Below, one piece after another: positions 9,596 through 17,780 of a stretch of 64,000 nt of DNA. The notes beneath the pieces are model-generated. The model ran no database searches and had not been told where the DNA came from. It saw nothing but the letters and a program-made list of their open reading frames with translations. The position numbers and the translations under genes are program-made. This DNA comes from Candidatus Binatus soli (lineage in GTDB: Bacteria > Desulfobacterota > Binatia > Binatales > Binataceae), in the NCBI GenBank assembly GCA_002479255.1, contig DLMJ01000047.1, positions 62,001-126,000 on the forward strand, given 5' to 3'. Position 1 is the stretch's first letter; each line of letters starts with the position of its first letter.

Positions 9596-10375
9596 ATGGA
9601 TTTGGGTTTGACGGGAAAAGTCGCGATGGTGACGGGCGCCAGCCGCGGTCTGGGCCGCGCGATGGCTCACGCGCTCGCGGACGAGGGGATGTACCTCAGC
9701 GTTTGCGCGCGAACCCAGGATACGCTGACCGAAGCAGTCGCCGCGCTGACGCAGACCGGGTCGGCGCCGCGACCGGCGATGGGGTTGGTCGCCGACGTGA
9801 CGAAGCCCGAGGACGCGCAAAAGTGGGTGGATGAAACCGTCAGGAGATTCGGCGGAATCGACGTGCTCGTCAACAATGCCGGCGCGGCGCGGCCGGGGGC
9901 GCTCGCGGAAATCCCCGAGTCGGCGTGGCAGGAGCAATTCGATCTGAACCTGTTCGCGCCGGTGCGGTTGGCGCGGCTGTGCGCCCCGCACATGGAAAAG
10001 CGCGGCGGCGGTTCGATCATCAATATCGGTTCGATCTACGGGCGCGAGTCGGGCGGGCCGCTCACCTACAACGCGTCGAAAGCAGCGCTGCATTCGTTCA
10101 CCAAGATGCTCGCGCGCGAGTACGCGCCGAAAAATATCCGCGTCAACACGATCGCTCCCGGCTCGATACTCACGGCCGGCGGAAACTGGGAGCAGCGCTT
10201 TCGCGAGAATCCAGCCTTCGAGAAGGATTTCATCGGCCATGAGATGCCGGCCGGGCGCCTGGGCCGTCCCGAGGAAGTCGCGTACGCGGTCGTGATGCTC
10301 GCGTCGCCGCGCGCGAGCTGGATTATGGGCGCCAGTATCCCGGTGGACGGCGCGCAGGGACGATCGATCCTGTGA
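9596..10375 (+). CDS. SDR-family NAD(P)-dependent oxidoreductase (FabG-like)
   Basis: A 259-residue classical short-chain dehydrogenase. The cofactor motif TGASRGLG is at residues 13-20, NNAG at 93-96, catalytic Ser146 in IINIGS, and Tyr158-x-x-x-Lys162. The C-terminus (PVDGAQGRSIL) is typical of 3-oxoacyl reductase-like enzymes acting on diverse carbonyl/alcohol substrates. The substrate is not deducible. AAAGGAGC lies just upstream of the ATG. The stop overlaps the start of the following lipoprotein gene, so the two are translationally coupled. Confidence 0.92.
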   Translation: MDLGLTGKVAMVTGASRGLGRAMAHALADEGMYLSVCARTQDTLTEAVAALTQTGSAPRPAMGLVADVTKPEDAQKWVDETVRRFGGIDVLVNNAGAARPGALAEIPESAWQEQFDLNLFAPVRLARLCAPHMEKRGGGSIINIGSIYGRESGGPLTYNASKAALHSFTKMLAREYAPKNIRVNTIAPGSILTAGGNWEQRFRENPAFEKDFIGHEMPAGRLGRPEEVAYAVVMLASPRASWIMGASIPVDGAQGRSIL

Positions 10376-11493
10376 TGATGCGGCTGCGCTTTTTCTTCCG
10401 ATTCTGCTTCCCGATTGTCGCGGCGCTTATCCTCGCGGGATGCAGTGCGCCGCTGCCGAGCACCGAGCTTCCGCCGGCACGGTTCGTCTCGGCAGCGCCG
10501 GAGTTTCCCGGCTTTGAGGACTACCGCGGAATCATCAATCTGCCGATCAAAACGTCGGGGATGGATCAATCGGAAATCGCGGACCTGGCCAAGGCTGCGC
10601 AAATCGATTTCATTTTTCTTGCCGATCGCGTCCAACCCGGTGAAAGCGAAAGCGACTCCGACTTCGGAATCGCAGGATTCTCGAACGGCATTCTTTTCAT
10701 TCCGGGCGGCGCGTTCGAAATCGGCGGCAGCGAGATAATCGGCGTGAACATCCACGAACCGATCAAACCCAACCTCGCGCCCAACGATTTGATTTCGGCG
10801 ATTCACGACCAGGGCGGACTTGCGATTGCGGCCGACCCCGCGAAGTTTGCGTCGTCGGCAGACTATGCACTGGCGGACGCGATGGAGGTTTACAACCAGC
10901 GCTCGGCCTGGACGGCGCAAAATCCCGCCGCGCTCTACTTTCGCGCGATTTTTCTCGGCATCGATCATTTCCTGTCCGGGCTGGACCTTCGCCCCGATGC
11001 GAACCTCGCGCTTTACGACCGAATGACGGCCGGCGCGCGGGTCCCGATGCTCGCGGGAATGGGCGCGCCCGACAACATGAACGTGCTCGGCGCGAAGGTC
11101 GGCACGTTGCCGCAGCTTTTTCTGTTCTGCACCACCCATCTGATTGCGCGCGAGCGCGATTCGGCGCCGATGCTCGAGGCTCTCCGGCTCGGACATTCGT
11201 ATGCGAGCTTCGACTATCTGGGCTACGTCGGCGCGTTCGCGTTCTTCGCACGCGTGGCAGACACAACGACAATGATGGGCGATGAAGTGCGCCTCGCGCC
11301 GGGACTGGCGCTCAAGACCGAACTGCCCGGCGCGGCCGATCGAATCGCGATGTATCAGAACGGCGCTGAAGTGGCGTCGGCCGAGAATGCGTCGATGCTC
11401 GAGTTCGCGCCGAAGTCGCCGGGCGCGTACCGAATCGAGGCCTATCGCAGCGGCAAGCTATGGATCCTGTCGAATCCTGTGTACGTGCGCTGA
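10375..11493 (+). CDS. Lipoprotein with degenerate PHP-like phosphoesterase domain
   Basis: About 372 residues. The signal peptide (FFFRFCFPIVAALILAGC) ends in an LAGC lipobox. The body resembles a PHP domain: the segment DQSEIADLAKAAQIDFIFLADR mirrors the HSxxS...GLDFIALTDH region, and GGLAIAADP mirrors the later GG-HP motif. However, the metal-binding His residues at both places are replaced, so catalysis is doubtful. Three tandem start codons (GTG ATG ATG, 10372-10380) overlap the SDR stop. The C-terminal 80 residues look like a beta-sandwich. The function is unknown. Confidence 0.6.
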   Translation: MMRLRFFFRFCFPIVAALILAGCSAPLPSTELPPARFVSAAPEFPGFEDYRGIINLPIKTSGMDQSEIADLAKAAQIDFIFLADRVQPGESESDSDFGIAGFSNGILFIPGGAFEIGGSEIIGVNIHEPIKPNLAPNDLISAIHDQGGLAIAADPAKFASSADYALADAMEVYNQRSAWTAQNPAALYFRAIFLGIDHFLSGLDLRPDANLALYDRMTAGARVPMLAGMGAPDNMNVLGAKVGTLPQLFLFCTTHLIARERDSAPMLEALRLGHSYASFDYLGYVGAFAFFARVADTTTMMGDEVRLAPGLALKTELPGAADRIAMYQNGAEVASAENASMLEFAPKSPGAYRIEAYRSGKLWILSNPVYVR

Positions 11494-11494
11494 A

Positions 11495-11526
11495 GCAGGG
11501 GTGAGCAGGGCTGAGCCCTGCACCCA
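11495..11526. repeat. Short palindromic repeat, copy 3
   Basis: CAGGGGTGAGCAGGG followed by CCCTGCACCCAGT directly after the lipoprotein stop. Same element as at 9461, with a small internal insertion. Confidence 0.55.
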
Positions 11527-11618
11527 GTGTTAAGGCCGCGCTCCGTTGTCGCGCGCAGTCTCTTAATACCGGCCTCCCGTGCCAACGGGTCTCAATACTG
11601 CGCTGCAGTCGCCACGGC

Positions 11619-11640
11619 CAGGGGTGACTCCTGCACCCAA
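11619..11640. repeat. Short palindromic repeat, copy 4
   Basis: CAGGGGTGACTCCTGCACCC, in the intergenic region before the TPP riboswitch. The surrounding 11527-11780 stretch has no recognisable gene. Confidence 0.55.
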
Positions 11641-11784
11641 CCTTGCTGCCTCCGCCACATTGGCTCCAATGAACGGCCGTCGTGGCCGGGCAGGGCGTCT
11701 AGTTTATACGGCGATTCCCGAACTCATACCGGCTCGCGCAGCGCGCGCATTTTTGACAGGCTCCCGGTCGTGATCGTATAGTCA

Positions 11785-11897
11785 GATCGGGCTGTGGGCG
11801 TGCATAGTGCGCACTGAGAGAGCTCCTGCGGCAGAACAAAAAACAAAAACCCCGCGAACCTGATCCGGATAATGCCGGCGTAGGGAAAAAAACCGAC
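11785..11897 (+). ncRNA. TPP riboswitch (THI element)
   Basis: The conserved THI segments appear in order: CTGAGAG (11814-11820), ACCTGATCCGGATAATGCC (11858-11876), then GGCGTAGGGA (11877-11886). The 5' side begins with TCGGGC at about 11787, able to pair with CCGA at 11893. It precedes thiS-thiG-thiE, the expected target genes. It would bind thiamine diphosphate and repress the operon. Confidence 0.95.
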
Positions 11898-11923
11898 GGC
11901 GCGACGTTCGCGGCTGCGCCCGG

Positions 11924-11951
11924 GCCGCTTCCCCAATACCAGGGAAGCGGC
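11924..11951 (+). promoter_or_regulatory. Ribosome-site sequestering hairpin of the TPP riboswitch
   Basis: A perfect 10-base stem (GCCGCTTCCC, 11924-11933, with GGGAAGCGGC, 11942-11951) around an 8-base loop. The 3' arm contains the only Shine-Dalgarno-like sequence (AGGGAAG, 11941-11947), 10 bases before the thiS ATG. No T-run follows, so translational rather than transcriptional control is likely. The riboswitch 3' strand GGGAA (11883-11887) could instead pair with TTCCC of the 5' arm and free the site. Confidence 0.7.
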
Positions 11952-11957
11952 TCAAAA

Positions 11958-12176
11958 ATGCTGGACTCCATCGCAACCTCAATTACACTCAACGGCGACC
12001 CGTACCCGCTCGACCGTGACACGGCGCTGACTGCGCTGTTGGAACGCCTGAACATGCGCCGCGGCCGCGTGGCCGTCGAGATCAATCACGAGATCGTGCC
12101 CAAGGCCAGATACGACGAGACGATGGTAAGGGCGGGCGACCATGTCGAGATAATCAACTTCGTCGGCGGCGGATAG
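11958..12176 (+). CDS. thiS: Sulfur carrier protein ThiS
   Basis: A 72-residue ubiquitin-like protein. It has the N-terminal strand ITLNGDPYPLDRDTALTALL and ends in VEIINFVGGG, the Gly-Gly tail that is adenylated and thiocarboxylated for thiazole synthesis. Length matches the family with a short N-terminal extension. It is the first gene behind the TPP riboswitch, with thiG next. Confidence 0.95.
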   Translation: MLDSIATSITLNGDPYPLDRDTALTALLERLNMRRGRVAVEINHEIVPKARYDETMVRAGDHVEIINFVGGG

Positions 12177-12216
12177 CCGCCCGCCCGCAAGGCGGTGAAA
12201 AGGTGAAAAGTAAAAT

Positions 12217-12993
12217 ATGCAGGACACGTCATTTGAATTAGGCGGAATAAAATTCCACTCGCGTCTGATCGTCGGCACCGGCAAGTATCGCGACTTCGCC
12301 GAGACCAAGGCTGCCGTCGAAGCAAGCGGCGCCGAAATAGTGACGGTCGCGGTGCGACGCGTGAACATCACCGATCGCGGCAAGGAAAATCTGCTCGACT
12401 ATCTCGATCCCAAGCGCTACCAGATTCTTCCCAACACCGCGGGATGCTTCACCGCCGACGAGGCGATTCGGACCTGCCGCCTCGCGCGCGAGGTCGGCGT
12501 GGGCGAGCTGGTGAAGCTCGAGGTGATCGGCGACAACCGGACGCTGTTTCCCGATGTCGCCGCGACGATCGAAGCGGCCAGGGTGCTCGTCAAGGAGGGA
12601 TTCAAGGTGATGCCGTATGTCACCGACGATCCGGTGACTTGCCTGAGGCTCCAGGAGATCGGATGCGTGGCGGTCATGCCGCTGGCGGCGCCGATTGGCT
12701 CAGGCCTGGGAATCCGCAATCCATACAATCTCGCGATCATCATCGAGCAGGCGAAGGTCCCGGTGATCGTCGATGCGGGCGTGGGGACCGCGTCCGATGC
12801 CGCCGAGGCGATGGAATTCGGATGCGACGGCGTGCTGATGAACACCGCGATCGCGGGCGCGAAGGACCCGATTGCGATGGCGCGTGCGATGAAGCTTGCG
12901 GTCGAGGCGGGGCGCCTGGCGTATCGCGCGGGCCGGATCGAGCGCAAGCTCTACGCGACCGCCTCCAGCCCGCTGAGCGGCCTGATAGGGTAG
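12217..12993 (+). CDS. thiG: Thiazole synthase ThiG
   Basis: A 258-residue TIM-barrel enzyme that condenses deoxyxylulose phosphate, dehydroglycine and ThiS thiocarboxylate to the thiamine thiazole. The family hallmarks are SRLIVGTGKY near the N-terminus, EIVTVAVRR, LPNTAGCFTADEAI, LKLEVIGD, and the phosphate-binding VIVDAGVGTASDAAEAMEFG, followed by DGVLMNTAIAGA. Length is standard. It lies between thiS and thiE. No thiamine oxidase (thiO/thiH) is in the window. Confidence 0.97.
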   Translation: MQDTSFELGGIKFHSRLIVGTGKYRDFAETKAAVEASGAEIVTVAVRRVNITDRGKENLLDYLDPKRYQILPNTAGCFTADEAIRTCRLAREVGVGELVKLEVIGDNRTLFPDVAATIEAARVLVKEGFKVMPYVTDDPVTCLRLQEIGCVAVMPLAAPIGSGLGIRNPYNLAIIIEQAKVPVIVDAGVGTASDAAEAMEFGCDGVLMNTAIAGAKDPIAMARAMKLAVEAGRLAYRAGRIERKLYATASSPLSGLIG

Positions 12994-12999
12994 GCCGCC

Positions 13000-13689
13000 T
13001 TGTCGCCGCGGCCGCGCGTCAGCTTTAGACTTTATCTGATCACCGATCGCCGCGTCGTAAAGAACGGCGATCTCATCTCCGCGTGCGAAACCGCGCTGAC
13101 GGTGGCGCGGGAAGCCGCGCCGCCCGGAACCGTCGCGTTGCAACTCCGCGAAAAAGATTTATCCGCGCGCGCGCTCTACGAACTGGCGCTCCGCCTTCGG
13201 GAAATTTGCACGCGCGCCGGTGCGCCGCTGATAGTGAACGATCGCGTCGATGTAGCAATTGCCGCGGATGCCGACGGTGTTCATCTTCCCTTCGATTCCA
13301 TCGGCGTCAGCATGGCGCGCAAGCTGCTCGGGCCCGATCGACTCATCGGAGTGTCGAGTCACTCGCCCCCCGATGTAGCCGGCGCCGCGCGCGAGGGCGC
13401 CGACTTCGCGGTTTTCGGTCCCGTCTTCGATCCGCTATCCAAGCCGGCCACCGCGTCCGCGCGGGGTGCGAGCGGCCTTCGGGCGGCGTGCGGCGCGGGC
13501 GCGATCCCGGTCTTCGCACTCGGCGGCATCACGCCCGATCGCACGCGCGAACTGTTCGCATCTACCGACCCGGCCGCGCGACCGGCAGGAGTCGCGTCGA
13601 TCGGAGCGATATTTGCCGCCGACTCGCCGGCCATGGCTACCGCGGCGATGCTGTCGGCGCTCGACCCGTCGTGGACTCGCCGGCGATGA
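13000..13689 (+). CDS. thiE: Thiamine-phosphate synthase ThiE
   Basis: A 229-residue protein that joins the pyrimidine and thiazole phosphates. Recognisable motifs are LYLITDRR, VALQLREKDLSARALYELA, LIVNDRVDVAIAADADGVHL, IGVSSHS and FAVFGPVFDPLSKP, ending with ALGGITPDRTRELFAS. It starts with TTG, six bases after the thiG stop. Its 3' end overlaps the convergent redoxin gene by 53 bases. Confidence 0.92.
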   Translation: MSPRPRVSFRLYLITDRRVVKNGDLISACETALTVAREAAPPGTVALQLREKDLSARALYELALRLREICTRAGAPLIVNDRVDVAIAADADGVHLPFDSIGVSMARKLLGPDRLIGVSSHSPPDVAGAAREGADFAVFGPVFDPLSKPATASARGASGLRAACGAGAIPVFALGGITPDRTRELFASTDPAARPAGVASIGAIFAADSPAMATAAMLSALDPSWTRRR

Positions 13690-14548
13690 CTGACTTTGCC
13701 GCGTCGAGGAGAGTATCCGGCCGCGGCAGTTCACGATAATAGGGCGACGTAAAAACCCATCGCACGACACCATCTCGATCGACGACAAAAAACGCCGGTA
13801 TCGCGTTGTCGGGCTCGGCATTGCGATGATGTTGCACAAGACCGAGCGGTGCGAGGACGGTCTCGGCGGTATCGCTCAGCAGCGGGATTTTCGTGCGGAG
13901 AAATCCCGCGAGCATCTTCGATCTTTCGATGGGATCGGTGCTGATCGCAACCGTATCAATGCCGGCGCGGCGAAAATCGCCGGCACGCGCGGTCAGTTCA
14001 GCGAGCTCGAACCGCGCGAACGGGCAATAGTCTCCGCGATAGATGTAAACTAAAGTTGCGCTCGCATCGGAAGGCGCCGGTCCACGGCGGATCGAGTCGT
14101 TCTGATCGACGAGCGCGAAGCTTGGGAATCGCTGTCCCACCGCGAGCTTCAGCTTAAACGGCGGATTCATCGTCCCGCGCATCGCGTAGCTGACGAATCG
14201 GCCGCCGCCCGCTCCAACGACGATGCACGCCATGAATGCGAGCAGACCGAATCCGAGTTTGGCGTGCGGCGAATCGAGTCCCAGTGCGAGTCGCAACCCC
14301 ACAATCGAGAACACAATCGCAGCTGCCGCGATCGCGAACGCGGGCCACGGAATTCGTTCGTGAATGCCCATCCACGGCGCCGACCAGAACGACACCAGAA
14401 CATATTCATAGAGCGCGAAGCCGCACGCGATCAGGATGACAGCACCGATCGCTCGGATTGGCTGAAATGGCGGAATAAGCCAGGGCTCGTCGTACAACTC
14501 CGGCGCGCCCTCGTCCAAGCCCGGACCGTCCGGTTCCGAGGTGGCCAT
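13637..14548 (-). CDS. Membrane-anchored redoxin (AhpC/TSA-like)
   Basis: 303 residues from the Met at 14548 (MATSEPDG); an upstream extension to 14620 overlaps the next gene region and is less likely. Three hydrophobic segments occupy residues 35-140. The C-terminal half is thioredoxin-like: GQRFPSFALVDQND, then YIYRGDYCPFARFELAEL with one Cys where thioredoxins have CxxC, then IDTVAISTDPIERS and PAFFVVDRDGVVRW. A one-Cys peroxiredoxin-like role in the extracytoplasmic space is plausible. Its last 53 bases overlap thiE on the other strand. Confidence 0.75.
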   Translation of the reverse strand: MATSEPDGPGLDEGAPELYDEPWLIPPFQPIRAIGAVILIACGFALYEYVLVSFWSAPWMGIHERIPWPAFAIAAAAIVFSIVGLRLALGLDSPHAKLGFGLLAFMACIVVGAGGGRFVSYAMRGTMNPPFKLKLAVGQRFPSFALVDQNDSIRRGPAPSDASATLVYIYRGDYCPFARFELAELTARAGDFRRAGIDTVAISTDPIERSKMLAGFLRTKIPLLSDTAETVLAPLGLVQHHRNAEPDNAIPAFFVVDRDGVVRWVFTSPYYRELPRPDTLLDAAKSVIAGESTTGRAPTASPR

Positions 14549-14580
14549 CAGTTGAGCATGCCGGCATTCATCGGGTTGAA

Positions 14581-15486
14581 TCAGAAATGTTCCGGCTCGC
14601 GTTCGCGGCGATTGTCGCATTCAAGCTGCAAGGTTAGATGGTGGATGTCGAACTTGGTCTGGAGCAGATGGCACATCTCGGCGAGCACTCGATCGCGATC
14701 CACATCCGGGGCGACCACCGCGTGCGCCGAAAGCGCGATCTGCCGGGTCGTCAGACACCAAACGTGAAGGTCGTGAATCTCTTCGGTGCCGCTGACGGCC
14801 AGCAGGTCGTTGCGCATTTCGTCCAGGTCAATATGCGACGGCACCGATTCCATCAGGACGTCCACGCCCTCGCGCACCAGACCCCACGAACCGTACAGCA
14901 CCAGGCCTCCGATCAATATGCTCACGGCGGGATCGGCCTGCATCCATCCGGTGAAATAATTAAGCGCGCCGGAAGCGAGCACGCCCACCGAGCCAACGAG
15001 ATCGGAGATGACGTGCACGAACACCGCGCGCATCGCCATCCCACGCCTTGGGCCGCCGGCCGTGTCGGTCGAGGTCATCCACGCGGAGAAGGTGTTCACG
15101 CCGATTCCGACGATCGCGACAGCCATCACGCCCAGCCCTGAAACCGAACGGGGGTTTCGCAGCCGGCCGACCGCTTCGATCCAGATGAAGACCACCAGCA
15201 GCCAGAGGAAAAGGCCGTTGAGCAACGCGCCGAGGATTTCCGCGCGAAGGTAGCCGTAGGTTTTCAACGACGATGCGGGCCGCGTCGATATCCACAGCGT
15301 CAGCAGGCCCAGGCACAACGCTGCGATGTCGGTGAGCATGTGGACGGCGTCGGAAAGCAGAGCCAGGCTGCCCGTCAGATAGCCGCCGACGAGTTCGGTG
15401 ACGAGATAGACCGACGTGACGCCGAGGACGGCTAGCAGGCGGCGCCGATCCGAATCCGCAGTCGCACGCGGTTCGCGATTGTCCAT
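14581..15486 (-). CDS. Cation diffusion facilitator (Zn/Co/Cd efflux)
   Basis: 301 residues from MDNREPRA (15486); a Met at 15498 is an alternative. Six transmembrane segments are predicted. The metal-site motifs are LLSDAVHMLTD (HxxxD in helix 2) and HVISDLVGS (HxxxD in helix 5), with a cytoplasmic C-terminal domain containing EIHDLHVWCLT. It would export divalent metal ions against protons. It lies 32 bases from the redoxin start and directly next to apt, all on the minus strand. Confidence 0.92.
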   Translation of the reverse strand: MDNREPRATADSDRRRLLAVLGVTSVYLVTELVGGYLTGSLALLSDAVHMLTDIAALCLGLLTLWISTRPASSLKTYGYLRAEILGALLNGLFLWLLVVFIWIEAVGRLRNPRSVSGLGVMAVAIVGIGVNTFSAWMTSTDTAGGPRRGMAMRAVFVHVISDLVGSVGVLASGALNYFTGWMQADPAVSILIGGLVLYGSWGLVREGVDVLMESVPSHIDLDEMRNDLLAVSGTEEIHDLHVWCLTTRQIALSAHAVVAPDVDRDRVLAEMCHLLQTKFDIHHLTLQLECDNRREREPEHF

Positions 15487-15501
15487 CGGGCTCCGCATCG
15501 C

Positions 15502-16023
15502 TTAATCATAGTGGATTAGCGAGAAGCAGTTGACCGGCGCCAGGCGCTCGCGTCCCTTGAGCGCGTCGAGCTCGACCACGAACGCGCATCCGATCACATT
15601 GCCACCGATCTTTTGCACCAGTTGCAGCGCCGCGGCAGCCGTGCCGCCCGTCGCCAGCAGGTCGTCGACCAGGAGCACGCGACCCAAGCCTTCGAGCGCG
15701 TCCCGATGCATCTGCAGCGACGCGCTGCCGTACTCGAGGTCGTAGGCCTGATCTACAGTATTGGACGGGAGCTTGCCGGGCTTGCGAGCAATCGCGAAGC
15801 CGACGCCCAATCGATACGCCACGGGCGCTCCGACGATAAAGCCGCGCGACTCTATTCCGAGCACGACGTCCACTTTACCGAGGTAAGGCTGCGCCAACTG
15901 ATCGACCACCGCGGCGAAACCGCGCGCGTCGGCGATTAGCGGCGTGAAGTCCCTGAATACTATTCCGGGCTTGGGAAAGTCCGGGACGTCACGAATCAGT
16001 TTTTTAATTTCTTCGGTGGTCAT
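15502..16023 (-). CDS. apt: Adenine phosphoribosyltransferase
   Basis: 173 residues from MTTEEIKKL; Met codons at 16035 and 16053 are alternatives. It has the N-terminal VPDFPKPGIVFRDFTPL and the PRPP-binding loop VLLVDDLLATGGTA, both diagnostic. It salvages adenine to AMP in the cytosol. It ends 15 bases before the CDF start and is preceded by the murein hydrolase activator gene. Confidence 0.96.
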   Translation of the reverse strand: MTTEEIKKLIRDVPDFPKPGIVFRDFTPLIADARGFAAVVDQLAQPYLGKVDVVLGIESRGFIVGAPVAYRLGVGFAIARKPGKLPSNTVDQAYDLEYGSASLQMHRDALEGLGRVLLVDDLLATGGTAAAALQLVQKIGGNVIGCAFVVELDALKGRERLAPVNCFSLIHYD

Positions 16024-16077
16024 CGTTGATTCCATCGCACAGGTTTCGGGCAATCCCGCGGGCGACGGTCAAAGATA

Positions 16078-16830
16078 CTAGCTGCCGCCGGCCGCGGCAA
16101 AGCTAATCGCGCCGGAGGATGTCGGCTCGGGCAGATAGGCGAGCGGGTCTTTGGCGACGTTGTCGCGGCGCACCTCGAAGTGGAGATTCGCTCCGGTGGT
16201 GCGCCCGGAGCGCCCGATCTCTCCGATCTCCTGTCCGCGCGCGACCCGATTGCCCTCGCTGACCAGGTTGCGCTCATTGTGGCCGTAAACCGTCGCGTAA
16301 TCGTCGTCGTGCCGAATGATCACGGTGTTGCCGTAGCCGTGAAGCGTGCCCGAAAAAATCACGACGCCGCTGTCGGCGGCATAAACCGGAGTGCCGGCCG
16401 GCGCCGCGATATCGACGCCGTCGTGCATCGCGCCGTTGCGGATTCCGAATCCCGACGACACCACTCCTTTTGACACCGGCCACTGGAATTGGCGCGACGC
16501 CCGCTCGCCGGTGTACGGATGCACACCGCTCGAGGCAGTCCCGATCGACGCGGCCCGATACGCGCCCGGAATCGTCAGGACCTGGCCGACGCGCAGCTCA
16601 CGCGGATCGCTGAGCCCGTTCGCCACCATCAAGCGTCCGACGCTGACGCCGTATTCATTTGCTATATGGTAAACGGTCTCGCCCGCGACGACGACGTGAG
16701 TGACCGGGCGTTGCGCACCGACGCGAGAGTTGGCCAAAAGTGGCGCGCCGCTACCGCATCCCGCCAGCGCGAGCGACGCGGCGAGCGCGATTGCCACGCT
16801 CGCGCGCGAAATCCACCGCGTCCCTGTCAT
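16078..16830 (-). CDS. LysM/M23 lipoprotein, NlpD-type murein hydrolase activator
   Basis: 250 residues from the Met at 16830, which is preceded by GGGGAG; the ORF extends to 16845. The signal peptide ends in the lipobox LAGC. One LysM domain follows (HVVVAGETVYHIANEYGVS...GLSDPRELRVGQVLTIPG), then an M23 domain (HDGVDIAAPAGTPVYAADSGVV, YGHNE, NLHFEVR). Metal-ligand positions look largely retained (HDGVD, HFE), so it could be a peptidase or an amidase activator. The pcm gene directly upstream reproduces the pcm-nlpD pairing of proteobacteria. Confidence 0.88.
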   Translation of the reverse strand: MTGTRWISRASVAIALAASLALAGCGSGAPLLANSRVGAQRPVTHVVVAGETVYHIANEYGVSVGRLMVANGLSDPRELRVGQVLTIPGAYRAASIGTASSGVHPYTGERASRQFQWPVSKGVVSSGFGIRNGAMHDGVDIAAPAGTPVYAADSGVVIFSGTLHGYGNTVIIRHDDDYATVYGHNERNLVSEGNRVARGQEIGEIGRSGRTTGANLHFEVRRDNVAKDPLAYLPEPTSSGAISFAAAGGS

Positions 16831-16913
16831 CCACTCCCCGATCACATCATCCGCCGTCCGTCACCACCGCTACCCGCCGCACCGCATCCTGCGAGCCGCG
16901 CGAAATCAGCGCG

Positions 16914-17561
16914 CTAATCCTGAAAGCCGTGCTTGCCCGTCATCTTTACGAATCGGCACTCGCCGAAATATTCCTCGCTCCAGTGCCCGGTCTTGCGGCT
17001 GATACGCACCAGGGTCTGGAGTTCATCTTCGCCAATTGGCGCGATCAATCGCCCATCCGGCGTCAATTGATTCAGCAGCGGAAGAGCAATTCCGGGCATC
17101 GCCGCCGTCACCATCACGACGTCGAAGGGCGCCTCCTCGGGCCATCCATCCGAACCGTCGGCGCATCGAAGATAGACGTTGCTGAAGCCCATCGAGTTGA
17201 GAAGCGCACGGGCGCTATCGTGAAGATGCGCGTTGAGCTCGACGGAATAGACTGCACGCGCGAGACGCGCGAGCACTGCGGTCTGATAACCCGAACCGGT
17301 GCCGATTTCGAGAACTTTCTCCGTGCCTTGGAGCTCGGCGACCTCGCTCATCAGCGCGACCATGTAGGGTTGCGAAATAGTCTGCGAGTCGCCGATTGGC
17401 AGAGGGCCGTCATCGTAGGCGTGCTCGTGAAGTTCCACGGGAAGGAACCGATGACGGGCGACCGTGCGCATCGCAGCGAGCACGCGCGGATCTTTTATCC
17501 CGCGGCGTTCGAGTTGCTCGAGCACCATCCGCTCGCGCGCGTTTTCGAGATCGATCGCCAT
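16914..17561 (-). CDS. pcm: Protein-L-isoaspartate O-methyltransferase
   Basis: About 215 residues. It methylates isoaspartyl residues in damaged proteins using S-adenosylmethionine. Motifs: FLPVELHEHAYDDGPLPIG, QTISQPYMVALM, and the SAM site VLEIGTGSGYQTAVLA. The upstream ATG at 17573 lies inside a perfect TATAAT (17577-17572), so the Met at 17561 is the better start and the mRNA may be almost leaderless. Its first 84 bases plus promoter are duplicated at 18835-18973. Confidence 0.93.
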   Translation of the reverse strand: MAIDLENARERMVLEQLERRGIKDPRVLAAMRTVARHRFLPVELHEHAYDDGPLPIGDSQTISQPYMVALMSEVAELQGTEKVLEIGTGSGYQTAVLARLARAVYSVELNAHLHDSARALLNSMGFSNVYLRCADGSDGWPEEAPFDVVMVTAAMPGIALPLLNQLTPDGRLIAPIGEDELQTLVRISRKTGHWSEEYFGECRFVKMTGKHGFQD

Positions 17562-17617
17562 AGCCGATACCATTATACAGATACGCCGGCCAACGATTAA
17601 GGTATCCCGGGCAGGCT
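17478..17617. repeat. Direct repeat, copy A (pcm 5' end plus promoter)
   Basis: 140 bases covering the start of pcm and its promoter. It matches 18835-18973 at roughly 90 percent, with scattered substitutions and one deleted base in copy B. The two copies flank the PAP2 gene. Confidence 0.9.
17572..17577 (-). promoter_or_regulatory. -10 box of pcm
   Basis: A perfect TATAAT on the minus strand, with only a weak TTAATC at the -35 position 17 bases upstream. The same TATAAT is kept in copy B at 18933-18928. Confidence 0.5.
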
Positions 17618-17665
17618 TGCCGAGGTGGAGAATTCCGTCATTTCCGGCGCGTGGGAGATAGCAGA

Positions 17666-17740
17666 ATGCCGTTTTTCGATTCGGCGGGAATCAAGATTCA
17701 TTACCGTGACGGCGGCTCCGCCGGGGCCGTGTGCGCTTGA
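17666..17740 (+). pseudogene. Remnant of an alpha/beta-hydrolase gene (first 24 codons)
   Basis: From an ATG with GGGAGA upstream the frame reads MPFFDSAGIKIHYRDGGS, the standard opening of alpha/beta-hydrolases (MPFF-DG-IHY-D-GSG). It then runs into AGAVCA and a stop where the family has PPVVLIHG. The rest of the gene is absent and the PAP2 gene follows. It was probably divergent from pcm before the rearrangement. Confidence 0.6.
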
Positions 17741-17780
17741 TCTGTCTCCCTGCGAACGCGGGGCGGCCTGGACGAAAGGC

